A DNA stretch of 64,000 bases, from contig NZ_CP047476.1 of NCBI RefSeq assembly GCF_010587385.1, positions 620,001 to 684,000 of the forward strand. Direction: 5' to 3'. The notes under the pieces are model-generated. The model was not told where the DNA came from. It worked only from the letters and a program-made list of their open reading frames with translations, and did not search any database. This document shows positions 53,354 through 62,881 of the stretch, piece after piece (positions within the stretch are counted from its first letter, which is position 1; each line of letters opens with the position of its first letter). The position numbers were made by a program, and so were the translations under genes. The stretch is from Vibrio astriarenae (GTDB lineage: Bacteria > Pseudomonadota > Gammaproteobacteria > Enterobacterales > Vibrionaceae).

Positions 53354-54298
53354 CTACTGAAGTGCAACAGAGATAACGATAAGTGCAGATGTCATTGGCC
53401 AGATAGCACTGGCTGGAGGATCGATATGAGTATCAGCACGAATTAACCAGAATCGAGCAAATAATTGCCCTAATAGCGAAGCAAGTAAACCGCATACAGC
53501 ACCAAGCGTGATCACCATAAACTGATTCTCAATAGTTCCCATGAATAGTGAGACCGCGACCGCACTCACCGCTGTGATATGGTGGGTAGCAGGCACCATC
53601 ACATTCATACCAAGAAACAGCAACGAAATGGCAGAAATGGCGAACCCAAACAGCATTACACCTTGTGCTTCTGGTTGAGGATAGAGAGTAAGTAGTTCAT
53701 AGGCTGCATAAGCAGACATAGCACCAACAAATAGACCGAGAACAGCGCTCATTGAGAAAGAGTCTTGATAGGGGAGCCAGGCATGTTCTTTACAGGGTTG
53801 GAAACGTTTCAGGCCCGTTTTTCCCTCACAGTGCTTACCAACAATTCCGCTTTTACCAAACATTAAGCGAACAACGATTGCAGAGATTACGACAGTTAAA
53901 GCGACAGAGTCTGTCTGATTCCCTAGCCCATCAACTAGCATCAATGATTGCTGAACGACAAAACCAAACAAACCGAAAGCGGCGCCAACTAAGAGCACTT
54001 GTGGTTTACCTAAACTCACCAGTGGCGTCACAATATCTCGTCCACTTTCAAGCCATCCTTTCTTGGCTGCATAAGCCGACGCTGCGACACCTGCAGCAAA
54101 CGAGATATGAGGACCAAAAAATGGGCCTAAGCCGATGAGGTTTAGGAAGGTCGGATCACCACTTCCCATCACAATGGCAATACCAACTAAAATGGCAAAG
54201 CCAGTAAACACAAATGCGACTAAAGCACCAAAAGTGGCCCCTAAAAATCCACCAGCGATGGCTCCTGCTAACTGCATTACATTGAACATGTTCTCCAT
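53354..54298 (-). CDS. Uncharacterised polytopic membrane protein, putative permease
   Basis: A 314-residue hydrophobic protein with about eight membrane helices rich in Gly and Ala. A central hydrophilic segment (about 150-175) has two Cys ('GKHCEGKTGLKRFQPCKEH'). The N-terminal 'GAIAGGFLGATFGALVAFVF' and 'FFGPHISFAAGVAASAYAA' are repeated-looking glycine-rich helices. I do not recognise the family. Its position directly before the kinase and GlpD-like genes (GAGGAC ribosome site, 14-bp gap) suggests that it imports the pathway substrate, but this is inference from context. Confidence 0.65.
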   Translation of the reverse strand: MENMFNVMQLAGAIAGGFLGATFGALVAFVFTGFAILVGIAIVMGSGDPTFLNLIGLGPFFGPHISFAAGVAASAYAAKKGWLESGRDIVTPLVSLGKPQVLLVGAAFGLFGFVVQQSLMLVDGLGNQTDSVALTVVISAIVVRLMFGKSGIVGKHCEGKTGLKRFQPCKEHAWLPYQDSFSMSAVLGLFVGAMSAYAAYELLTLYPQPEAQGVMLFGFAISAISLLFLGMNVMVPATHHITAVSAVAVSLFMGTIENQFMVITLGAVCGLLASLLGQLFARFWLIRADTHIDPPASAIWPMTSALIVISVALQ

Positions 54299-54428
54299 AT
54301 TGTTGTCCTCGTTCTGTAGGGTACTAAGTTGGGCAGCGTTTCTAATTGGTCAGCTGTCGTTATTGTTTGGCAAAAGATGCCCTCCTCTCGTTCTTATTCT
54401 TGTTCACACCACTCACCATTTTCTTAAA

Positions 54429-54452
54429 CTCTCTCGCTTCATCGCGAGAGAG
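54429..54452 (-). terminator. Hairpin between FAD-oxidase and membrane protein genes
   Basis: Perfect 9-bp arms CTCTCTCGC and GCGAGAGAG with a 6-nt loop are followed on the minus strand only by TTTAAG. It may be a partial terminator or an mRNA-stability element that sets different levels for the two parts of the operon. Confidence 0.6.
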
Positions 54453-54470
54453 TGTGTGCTTTATGAACGG

Positions 54471-55895
54471 TTACAATCCCAATTTACCTGGGTTTAATAT
54501 TCCATTCGGGTCCAGGGCCGTTTTCATCTTTTGCAAAATTAAATGCGCTTCTCCAATAGAGCGTCGACTGTATGGGGAGCGCGCTAAACCACCACCATGG
54601 TGATGAGAAAGCTCCGCCCCATATTCAATACAGACTTCCATCGTGGTCTTCCAAATTTCTCTAAGGCGTTCTACTGCTACCTCATCATTTTCAGTTTGAG
54701 AGAGCAGTATCATGTACATGGATGTACCTTGGTCGTAGATGTGTGAAAAGTGCGATAAAACCTCATCAGATAGCGGCCCTAATGCCTGTTTAAGAGCTCC
54801 CCATAATTCATGTATGGTGTCCCAGTTGTGGGCTATCTCTATCGTTTCGCCAAACCCACCTTTGGTGGCTAACAAGTTCTCAACGGTTGAGAAGTCGTAA
54901 CGTCGCCCCATCCAGCCTTGCACGCCTTCAGGGCCAAGTGCTTCTGCGCCAAACCGAGTAGCAATACTGTTGAGTGCTCCTTGCTCTGCATCCACCATTT
55001 CAGGTAGACCTCTACTGCCTAAGAACAGCACCGGTGTTGAAAAAGATGTGTCCCCCATTGCATGTTTCGCTTCTTCTGTATCATAGAAACGAACCAGAAA
55101 CGGCTTAATATTGGATGCAGAGATCTCTCTCATTAGATCTAAACCGGCTTTGACTGTTGGTACTGAATAGGTCATGAGCGCTTCAGCTGGGGGCAATCGG
55201 AATATTTTCAGCGTAACAGAGGTAATCACTCCCAAAGTTCCCTCTGAGCCCAAAAAGACCTGTCTAAGATCTGGGCCCATTGCAGCGCGAGGATTAGCCT
55301 TAAGAGACATCTTCTCACCAGTGGCTAGTATCACGTCATAACCCACAACTAAGTCTTCGATTCCGCCATACAAAGAAGAAAACTGACCCGTTGCTAGTGT
55401 CGCTAACCATCCTCCTACAGTAGAGCGATAAAGTGACTGCGGCGAATGGCCAAGTGTCCAGCCTTGCTCGACAAGCAAATCTTCAAGGTCTCCCCCATTG
55501 AAACTACTCGTTGCCGTCACCGTCATATTGGACTCATTGACAGAATAGGAAGCCGGTAGCTCAGACACATCCAGAACGATTCCACCCTTGGTTGGCAGGG
55601 GTTGACCAGTCACCGAGGAAGCTAAAGCTCGAACAGTGACCGGCACTTTATGCTCATTCGCTATAGCAAGGACACTCGTTATGTCGCTCTCCTCTATCGC
55701 CGTGATATAGACATCTCCTTTGTTTGGGTGTTGATCAAGCAAGTTAAGCTTTGTCATCAAAGGCCAGGTGTCATGGCTACTTGCTTCAAGATCATTTAGT
55801 CGAGTAGATACTTTTTCCTCACCGAGTGTATTTCGAAGCTCTTCTATCGCGTTTTGATAATTCAACATAGCGCTATTATCCTCTTGTCTAAACAT
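54471..55895 (-). CDS. FAD-binding oxidase, alkyl-DHAP synthase/GlcD-like
   Basis: A 474-residue FAD-linked (PCMH-fold) oxidase. The FAD site is 'TVRALASSVTGQPLP', followed by 'GHSPQSLYRSTVGGWLATLA' and 'GGIEDLVVGYDVILATG', which closely follow alkyldihydroxyacetonephosphate synthase (AGPS). Near the C-terminus 'LSHHHGGG' (431-433) is the AGPS His triad, and 'DPNGILNPGK' is the common end of this superfamily. It may act with the divergent GlcF-like Fe-S protein as a membrane dehydrogenase. The ATG has GGAG 6 nt upstream. AGPS itself makes ether lipids in eukaryotes; many bacterial relatives are hydroxyacid dehydrogenases, so the reaction is open. Confidence 0.85.
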   Translation of the reverse strand: MFRQEDNSAMLNYQNAIEELRNTLGEEKVSTRLNDLEASSHDTWPLMTKLNLLDQHPNKGDVYITAIEESDITSVLAIANEHKVPVTVRALASSVTGQPLPTKGGIVLDVSELPASYSVNESNMTVTATSSFNGGDLEDLLVEQGWTLGHSPQSLYRSTVGGWLATLATGQFSSLYGGIEDLVVGYDVILATGEKMSLKANPRAAMGPDLRQVFLGSEGTLGVITSVTLKIFRLPPAEALMTYSVPTVKAGLDLMREISASNIKPFLVRFYDTEEAKHAMGDTSFSTPVLFLGSRGLPEMVDAEQGALNSIATRFGAEALGPEGVQGWMGRRYDFSTVENLLATKGGFGETIEIAHNWDTIHELWGALKQALGPLSDEVLSHFSHIYDQGTSMYMILLSQTENDEVAVERLREIWKTTMEVCIEYGAELSHHHGGGLARSPYSRRSIGEAHLILQKMKTALDPNGILNPGKLGL

Positions 55896-56030
55896 TCAAT
55901 ACTCCAAATAAGGAGAACTCAATATATTGACTATTGATCGTTAAATAGCTAATGTCAATGTGAATTGTTCAAAAATAGAGCTGGATCAAGAGTGATCATT
56001 AGTGCCTAAAGCCATCATTGAGGAGAACGG
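55896..56030. promoter_or_regulatory. Divergent promoter region with inverted repeats
   Basis: Between the divergent FAD-oxidase and Fe-S genes lie a GATCA-AGAG-TGATC repeat (55984-55997) and an imperfect repeat with TTGAC/GTCAA ends (55927-55958). A TTGACA at 55953-55958 (minus) could be a -35 box, but the -10 box is poor. These are candidate sites for the YhfZ-like regulator. Confidence 0.4.
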
Positions 56031-57284
56031 ATGCTAATCAAAGTGTCACCACAATTTGCCGATACCCAACTCGGGAGCCAGGGTGCTAAAATCATAAAGA
56101 AGTGTGTTCATCGTGGCTTTTGCAATGCCCACTGCCCTACATTCCTAGCAACGGGTGACACGAATATGAGCCCTCGTGGCCGCATTTATTTGATTAAAGA
56201 ATACTTACAGGGAAAATCTCTGACACAGGTCGAGATGGCGAGCATCAAAACTTGCGTGGGTTGTCGTTCTTGTGAAACAGATTGCCCTGGCGGGGTAAAA
56301 GTCGCGAGACTGATTGAACTTGCTAAAGTCACAATTGAACACGAGTATCCGCAAAGCTCGACTTTAAAACAGCGTCTGATGAAAACTTTGTGTAAGGTGC
56401 TCCCTTCACCGCAAACACCTCTTTTAATGATGAGCTCGATAGCAAGGGACGGTTTAAATTCAAAAGGGTCACTGTATGTCGCGAAAAATCAGGTTAAAGC
56501 AAGGATTAGCAGACACAATCCAGTCTCTCCTAATCGCACCCTTGCACTAGTAACAGAGTGTACAAAAGCAGGTTTGGCACGGAATGCTCACCACTCAGCT
56601 CAGTATATTCTTGAGAATATGGGTTACCGTGTTATCGAGTTGCCAAAGACCCATTGCTGTGGCGCATTCAAAGCGAGCATCGGTGAGTCATCCAAGGCGA
56701 GGCAACAAGCAAGAGAGAACATTGATGCTTGGTGGGGTCTACTATCAGAGGAAAGCCTAGAAATAGTGACCATTTCTTCTAGTTGCGAAGCGCAGCTCAA
56801 GCAATATGGCAATATGTTACGTTGTGACAAAAGGTATGCCGACAAAGCTAATTATATTGCTCGCAAGACAATTAATATTGCGGAGTTAATCAATAAAGAC
56901 AGATTAAACATTGTGCACAACTCACGAGCTCAATATCGTGTTGCGATGCACATACCCTGCTCACTTCGCCATCGCAGTGATAAACACCGCGAGCTAATAC
57001 AACTTGTTAGCAGACTTCCGGTTATTATCGACGATACAGAAAGAGAACGCGTCTGCTGTGGCTCGGGAGGGACTTACTCACTGTTTTATCCTGAACTTGC
57101 CAGCCGTATAGGCAAAACAAAGATCTCAGATCTCACTTTAGGCAAACCAGACTACATCGTTACCGCAAATACCGGGTGCCAGTATCACATGGGTAAACAC
57201 ACAAACATTCCCGTGATCCACTGGCTTGAGCTAGTTTTTATCCTAATGCAGTCAGACAAAGGTATAAAAAAAGCCGCAGGCTAG
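56031..57284 (+). CDS. GlcF-like iron-sulfur oxidoreductase subunit with one missing Cys
   Basis: A 417-residue protein of the GlcF family (glycolate oxidase iron-sulfur subunit, about 407 residues). Two ferredoxin motifs lie near the N-terminus and two CCG domains follow ('CCGAF', 'CCGSGG', 'GCQYH'). The second motif C75-C78-C81-C85 ('CVGCRSCETDCP') is complete. In the first, 'CVHRGFCNAHCP' has Arg28 instead of the usual Cys (codon CGT instead of TGT), leaving C25, C31 and C35. Cluster 1 may be a [3Fe-4S] type or be lost. The gene is divergent from the FAD oxidase, its likely partner; no GlcE homologue is present. A terminator overlaps the stop codon. Confidence 0.85.
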   Translation: MLIKVSPQFADTQLGSQGAKIIKKCVHRGFCNAHCPTFLATGDTNMSPRGRIYLIKEYLQGKSLTQVEMASIKTCVGCRSCETDCPGGVKVARLIELAKVTIEHEYPQSSTLKQRLMKTLCKVLPSPQTPLLMMSSIARDGLNSKGSLYVAKNQVKARISRHNPVSPNRTLALVTECTKAGLARNAHHSAQYILENMGYRVIELPKTHCCGAFKASIGESSKARQQARENIDAWWGLLSEESLEIVTISSSCEAQLKQYGNMLRCDKRYADKANYIARKTINIAELINKDRLNIVHNSRAQYRVAMHIPCSLRHRSDKHRELIQLVSRLPVIIDDTERERVCCGSGGTYSLFYPELASRIGKTKISDLTLGKPDYIVTANTGCQYHMGKHTNIPVIHWLELVFILMQSDKGIKKAAG

Positions 57285-57294
57285 CGGCTTTTTA
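57268..57294 (+). terminator. Terminator overlapping the stop of the GlcF-like gene
   Basis: AAGCCGC and GCGGCTT with a 6-nt loop are followed by TTTT; the TAG stop lies at the loop/arm border. Confidence 0.85.
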
Positions 57295-57313
57295 CATAGT
57301 TTCGATAATTCAA

Positions 57314-57514
57314 TTAATGAACAGGCGTATGCGTCTTTGCGTAGAACTTGCCGAAATACTGCTCCAGTACTTCTGGAGTCAGTTTGCCTTCTGCTTCAAG
57401 TTGCTTCAGTTCCGCAGCAATGGCTTTCTGCTCTTCAAGAGAGGGTAACTTTTGCTCTGGCTCTTCGCCCATCTCTTCAGACATCAGTTCTAGTTCTTTT
57501 TCAAAATCACTCAT
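57314..57514 (-). CDS. Small acidic hypothetical protein
   Basis: A 66-residue acidic helical protein with many Glu and Lys ('LPSLEEQKAIAAELKQLEAE'), followed by 'TPEVLEQYFGKFY'. No signal, membrane segment or known domain. It is encoded opposite and downstream of the GlcF-like gene, which is convergent. A weak ribosome site (GAGTT) precedes the ATG. The Glu-rich composition and clean codon pattern suggest a true gene, probably conserved among Vibrios, but its function is unknown. Confidence 0.65.
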   Translation of the reverse strand: MSDFEKELELMSEEMGEEPEQKLPSLEEQKAIAAELKQLEAEGKLTPEVLEQYFGKFYAKTHTPVH

Positions 57515-57766
57515 AACGGTAACTCTTATTTATACTTACTAAATCAACTGCCATGTAGTTTATCAGCTTCTCGTCGGTTGTGCACACAGTGCTATCTGCT
57601 TTGACATGAATCCGCTTTCGTTAAAGCTATATTTAAATTGAACTTTTTCCTTTTTTTACACTCTTTAAATTTTGACACTAATTTTTCAATTACACCCCTT
57701 GAAACCCGAGTCAACCTATCGCATATTTTCGCTCGAAGTTCATGAATTAATTACAAGGCACTCAGG

Positions 57767-58723
57767 ATGATTGCGCAGCAATTCCACACTCTTCAAACTT
57801 ATCTCGAATCTCAAGTCATTGGCCAACAAGAATTGGTAAAACAACTGCTTGTCGCCTTGCTCGCCGATGGCCATATTTTGGTAGAGGGTCCACCAGGGCT
57901 TGCAAAAACACGTGCTGTCAAATGCTTAGCTGACTGCATTGAAGGCGACTTTCATCGTGTGCAGTTTACCCCCGACTTGCTACCAGCTGACTTAACAGGT
58001 ACCGATATTTTCCGACCAGAAACCGGAGACTTTGCCTTCCAAGCGGGGCCAATTTTTAACTCGCTGGTCCTTGCGGATGAGATCAACCGCGCGCCAGCGA
58101 AAGTACAAGCAGCGATGCTCGAGGCGATGGCAGAGAAACAGATCTCTGTCGGTAAAACTACCTACCCATTGCCTGAGCTCTTTCTGGTAATGGCGACACA
58201 GAACCCAATTGAACAAGAAGGTACTTACCCACTTCCTGAAGCTCAGTTAGACCGTTTCCTACTCCACCTCGATGTAGACTACCCAAATGAAGATGCTGAG
58301 CTTGAAATTCTGCGCCTTAACCGTGGTGAAGCCCAGGGTGTTGAATCGGTTGATAAACCGACTCTGTCTCAGCAAACCATCTTTGATGCTCGTAAACAAG
58401 CACTCGATATTCATATGGCTGAGGGCGTAGAGCGTTACATCGTTCGCCTCATCTTAGCCACACGCCAACCAGAAAAATACAGTTCGGAGTTGACGGGTCA
58501 ATTGGAGATGGGCGTGAGCCCTCGTGCCACTATTGCCCTCGACCGCTGTGCTCGCGCACACGCATGGCTATCTGGTCGCGATTACGTGACACCAGAGGAT
58601 GTTCAGACAATGGCATACCCTGTACTGCGTCATCGCTTGCTTTTGTCCTACAGTGCTCAAGCGCAGGGTATCAAGCCTGACACGATTATTGATGCCCTGC
58701 TTTCTATGGTAGGTAGCGCATAA
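57767..58723 (+). CDS. MoxR-family AAA+ ATPase
   Basis: A 318-residue AAA+ ATPase of the MoxR type. Walker A is 'EGPPGLAKTRAV', Walker B is 'LVLADEINRAPAK', sensor 1 is 'MATQNPIEQEGTYPLPEAQLD' in part, and the arginine-finger region follows. It is shorter than RavA and belongs to the MRP/Bat branch. It probably remodels the VWA proteins encoded downstream. AAGG lies 8 nt before the ATG. It is the first gene of the bat operon; the DUF58 gene starts 2 bp after its stop. Confidence 0.94.
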   Translation: MIAQQFHTLQTYLESQVIGQQELVKQLLVALLADGHILVEGPPGLAKTRAVKCLADCIEGDFHRVQFTPDLLPADLTGTDIFRPETGDFAFQAGPIFNSLVLADEINRAPAKVQAAMLEAMAEKQISVGKTTYPLPELFLVMATQNPIEQEGTYPLPEAQLDRFLLHLDVDYPNEDAELEILRLNRGEAQGVESVDKPTLSQQTIFDARKQALDIHMAEGVERYIVRLILATRQPEKYSSELTGQLEMGVSPRATIALDRCARAHAWLSGRDYVTPEDVQTMAYPVLRHRLLLSYSAQAQGIKPDTIIDALLSMVGSA

Positions 58724-58725
58724 CG

Positions 58726-59637
58726 ATGTCAGTGACACTCTCACCGTTTGCCGATGGCGTTAACTTGAACTTGGACGAGTTGCTTTACTACAAGCAGCAT
58801 ACCGTGCATTGGTTACCACCCGCCAAAAGTATATGGGCGCAGCAACTTGGACAACACCAGAGCCGTCAACTTGGCCGCGGTATGGACTTTTCTGAAGTTC
58901 GCCAATATCAAGCGGGTGATGATGTTCGTTCAATCGATTGGCGAGTGACAGCTCGCACCGGAAAAGTGCATACAAAGCTATTTACTGAGGAGAAAGAAAG
59001 GCCTGTCTACCTGTATATCGATCTCTCTTCAAGTATGAACTTTGGTTCTGCTTTGATGTTGAAATCTGTTATGGCGGCTCACTTTAGTGCGTTGGTTGCT
59101 TGGCTATCTGCAAAAGGCAAAGATAGAGTCGGGGCCATCGTTGATACCGGTAATGCGCTGTTCGAGTGTAAAGCGACCGCCTCTTCTCGTGGGGTCTTGC
59201 ATCTATTGAACTTGGTTACGTCTCATCATGATTTCCAAAGAAACGTGACAACGCAACAAAATTTTGATGGCGCGCTCGATGCAATTCACCGCTTATGTCC
59301 TAAGGGAAGTGAGATCATATTTATCAGTGACTTCTCCCGTTTAACCCAACAAGACAAAGAACGCTTGAGCCACATTCGAGTTCACAACTCTGTTCGCTTG
59401 GTTCATATCTACGACCCGCTAGAACAAGGAATGACGCAATATCGTGGCGTCGAACAAGTGACAACACAAACCCGAAGCTTGTGGTTAGATTTCTCGTCTG
59501 CGCGTGCCCGCAGTGCGATGAAGTCCCATTTTAAAAAGAACACCGAACAGCTCGAAGCTTTCACACAGCAACATGGGATGACGTTCCTGTCATTGTCAAA
59601 CGACCGTCCCTTGCTTTCTCAACTATCGAGATCATAA
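58726..59637 (+). CDS. DUF58 (VWA-like) protein
   Basis: A 303-residue protein with the DUF58 signature 'GRGMDFSEVRQYQAGDDVRS' followed by 'IDWRVTARTGKVHTKLFTEE'. The C-terminal half is VWA-like, with 'LYIDLSSSMNFG' (DxSxS-like). It has no membrane helices, unlike some family members. It lies in the order moxR-DUF58-DUF4381-batA-batB typical of this operon in many bacteria. Its role is chaperone-like or regulatory together with MoxR; precise function is unknown. Confidence 0.92.
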   Translation: MSVTLSPFADGVNLNLDELLYYKQHTVHWLPPAKSIWAQQLGQHQSRQLGRGMDFSEVRQYQAGDDVRSIDWRVTARTGKVHTKLFTEEKERPVYLYIDLSSSMNFGSALMLKSVMAAHFSALVAWLSAKGKDRVGAIVDTGNALFECKATASSRGVLHLLNLVTSHHDFQRNVTTQQNFDGALDAIHRLCPKGSEIIFISDFSRLTQQDKERLSHIRVHNSVRLVHIYDPLEQGMTQYRGVEQVTTQTRSLWLDFSSARARSAMKSHFKKNTEQLEAFTQQHGMTFLSLSNDRPLLSQLSRS

Positions 59638-59638
59638 C

Positions 59639-60106
59639 ATGCAACAACAAGCGGATACGCTCCCTCTTAAAGGCCTTCATCTCCCTGACGCCCCTTCATG
59701 GTTTCCATTATCAATCGCATGGTGGCTAACCTTATTCACGATTATTATTTTATCGACGCTGACTTTTTGGCTACTAAAACGCCGACGAGCGCAGCATGCA
59801 GCAAAAAACACCGCGCTAAAACTGATTACACAACAACAAACACCTTCACAAGCGATGGAAGTGGTGCGTCAAGTTGCGTTTAGTTATTACTCTCGTCAGG
59901 AGCTCGCAGCACTCACTGGCTCTGCCTGGTATGACTTTTTAGACGCTGAGTTAGGTAGTGAGCGTTTCAAACCAAAATCAGAACTATGGCAATCTGCTTT
60001 ATATATGAGTAACGAAAAAACAGAAGAGCTCGACTATATCGCCGATTGTGAGTACTGGATTCGCCATGCACTTCCGCCAAAACGACATGGGGGAAAGAGT
60101 GAGTAA
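59639..60106 (+). CDS. DUF4381 membrane protein
   Basis: A 155-residue protein with one membrane helix (about 24-46) and a cytoplasmic or periplasmic C-terminal part. 'LPDAPSWFPLSIAWW' is the start of the DUF4381 domain. It is always found with MoxR/VWA genes. Its stop codon overlaps the start of batA by several bases, so the two are coupled. Confidence 0.88.
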   Translation: MQQQADTLPLKGLHLPDAPSWFPLSIAWWLTLFTIIILSTLTFWLLKRRRAQHAAKNTALKLITQQQTPSQAMEVVRQVAFSYYSRQELAALTGSAWYDFLDAELGSERFKPKSELWQSALYMSNEKTEELDYIADCEYWIRHALPPKRHGGKSE

Positions 60107-61066
60107 TTTCGAGCTCGTTTGGGCGTGGGCGCTCATCCTACTTCCCTTGCCTTTTATTGTTCGTATGGTTTTACCTGCGACCAACGCAAAGGCAGCGGTT
60201 TACGTGCCAAACGTCCCCAGTAATATTCAAAACTCGCAGCCAAAAAGCAAAGCCACACAGATCCTGACCTGGCTTATCTGGCTGCTACTTGTTTTAGCCG
60301 CCTCTCGCCCGGTTCACTATGGTGAACCTGTTGTTATACCTACAGAGCACCGCGACCTTATGCTGGTTGTCGACCTCTCCTACTCCATGAGCCAAGAGGA
60401 CATGCAAGATGGAAGTGGTTACATCGACCGCCTGACCGCAGTAAAAAACGTCTTGACCGACTTTGCAAAACAGCGTCAAGGAGACCGGCTGGGCTTAGTC
60501 GTTTATGCTGATCACGCCTATTTACAATCGCCGTTAACCCTCGATACACACTCGATCATCGAGCAAGTTAACCAAATGGTTCTCAAACTTATCGGTACCC
60601 AAACCGCGATTGGCGATGGCATTGGCATCGCCACGAAAATGTTTATCGAAAGTGATGCGCCACAACGAGTGATGATCTTACTCAGTGACGGTTCAAATAA
60701 TGCTGGTGTGTTAGATCCTATTGAGGCGGCAAAAATTGCACATCAAAACAATGCCACCATTTATACCGTTGGTGTTGGCGCGGGAGAAATGGTCGTTCAA
60801 GACTTCTTTATGTCCCGTAAAGTGAATACCGCGCATGACCTGGATGAAAAACTCCTTCAAGAAATCGCCGATCTAACGGGTGGGCAATATTTCCGTGCTC
60901 GCAATCAACAGGATTTGGACAACATTTACAACACGATTAACGAGCTAGAGCCGATTAACCTAGCGACACAAGCTTGGCGACCACAAACAGAGTGGTTTCC
61001 GCTGCCACTTGCTATCGCGTTTATGCTCTCTGTGGGTTTAGTCATTTACCGAAAGGAGCAGGTCTA

Positions 61067-61067
<1 letters not shown>
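60099..61067 (+). CDS. batA: BatA-like VWA membrane protein
   Basis: About 322 residues. An N-terminal membrane segment ('FELVWAWALILLPLPFIVRM'), a second helix, a VWA domain with MIDAS 'VVDLSYSMSQEDM', and a C-terminal helix ('PLPLAIAFMLSVGLVIY') make up the BatA architecture. The start is uncertain: the GTG at 60099 gives the common BatA N-terminus and has a G/A-rich ribosome site, while an ATG at 60087 adds four residues. It overlaps the DUF4381 gene and its TAA shares a base with the batB ATG. Confidence 0.9.
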
Positions 61068-62881
<1,814 letters not shown>

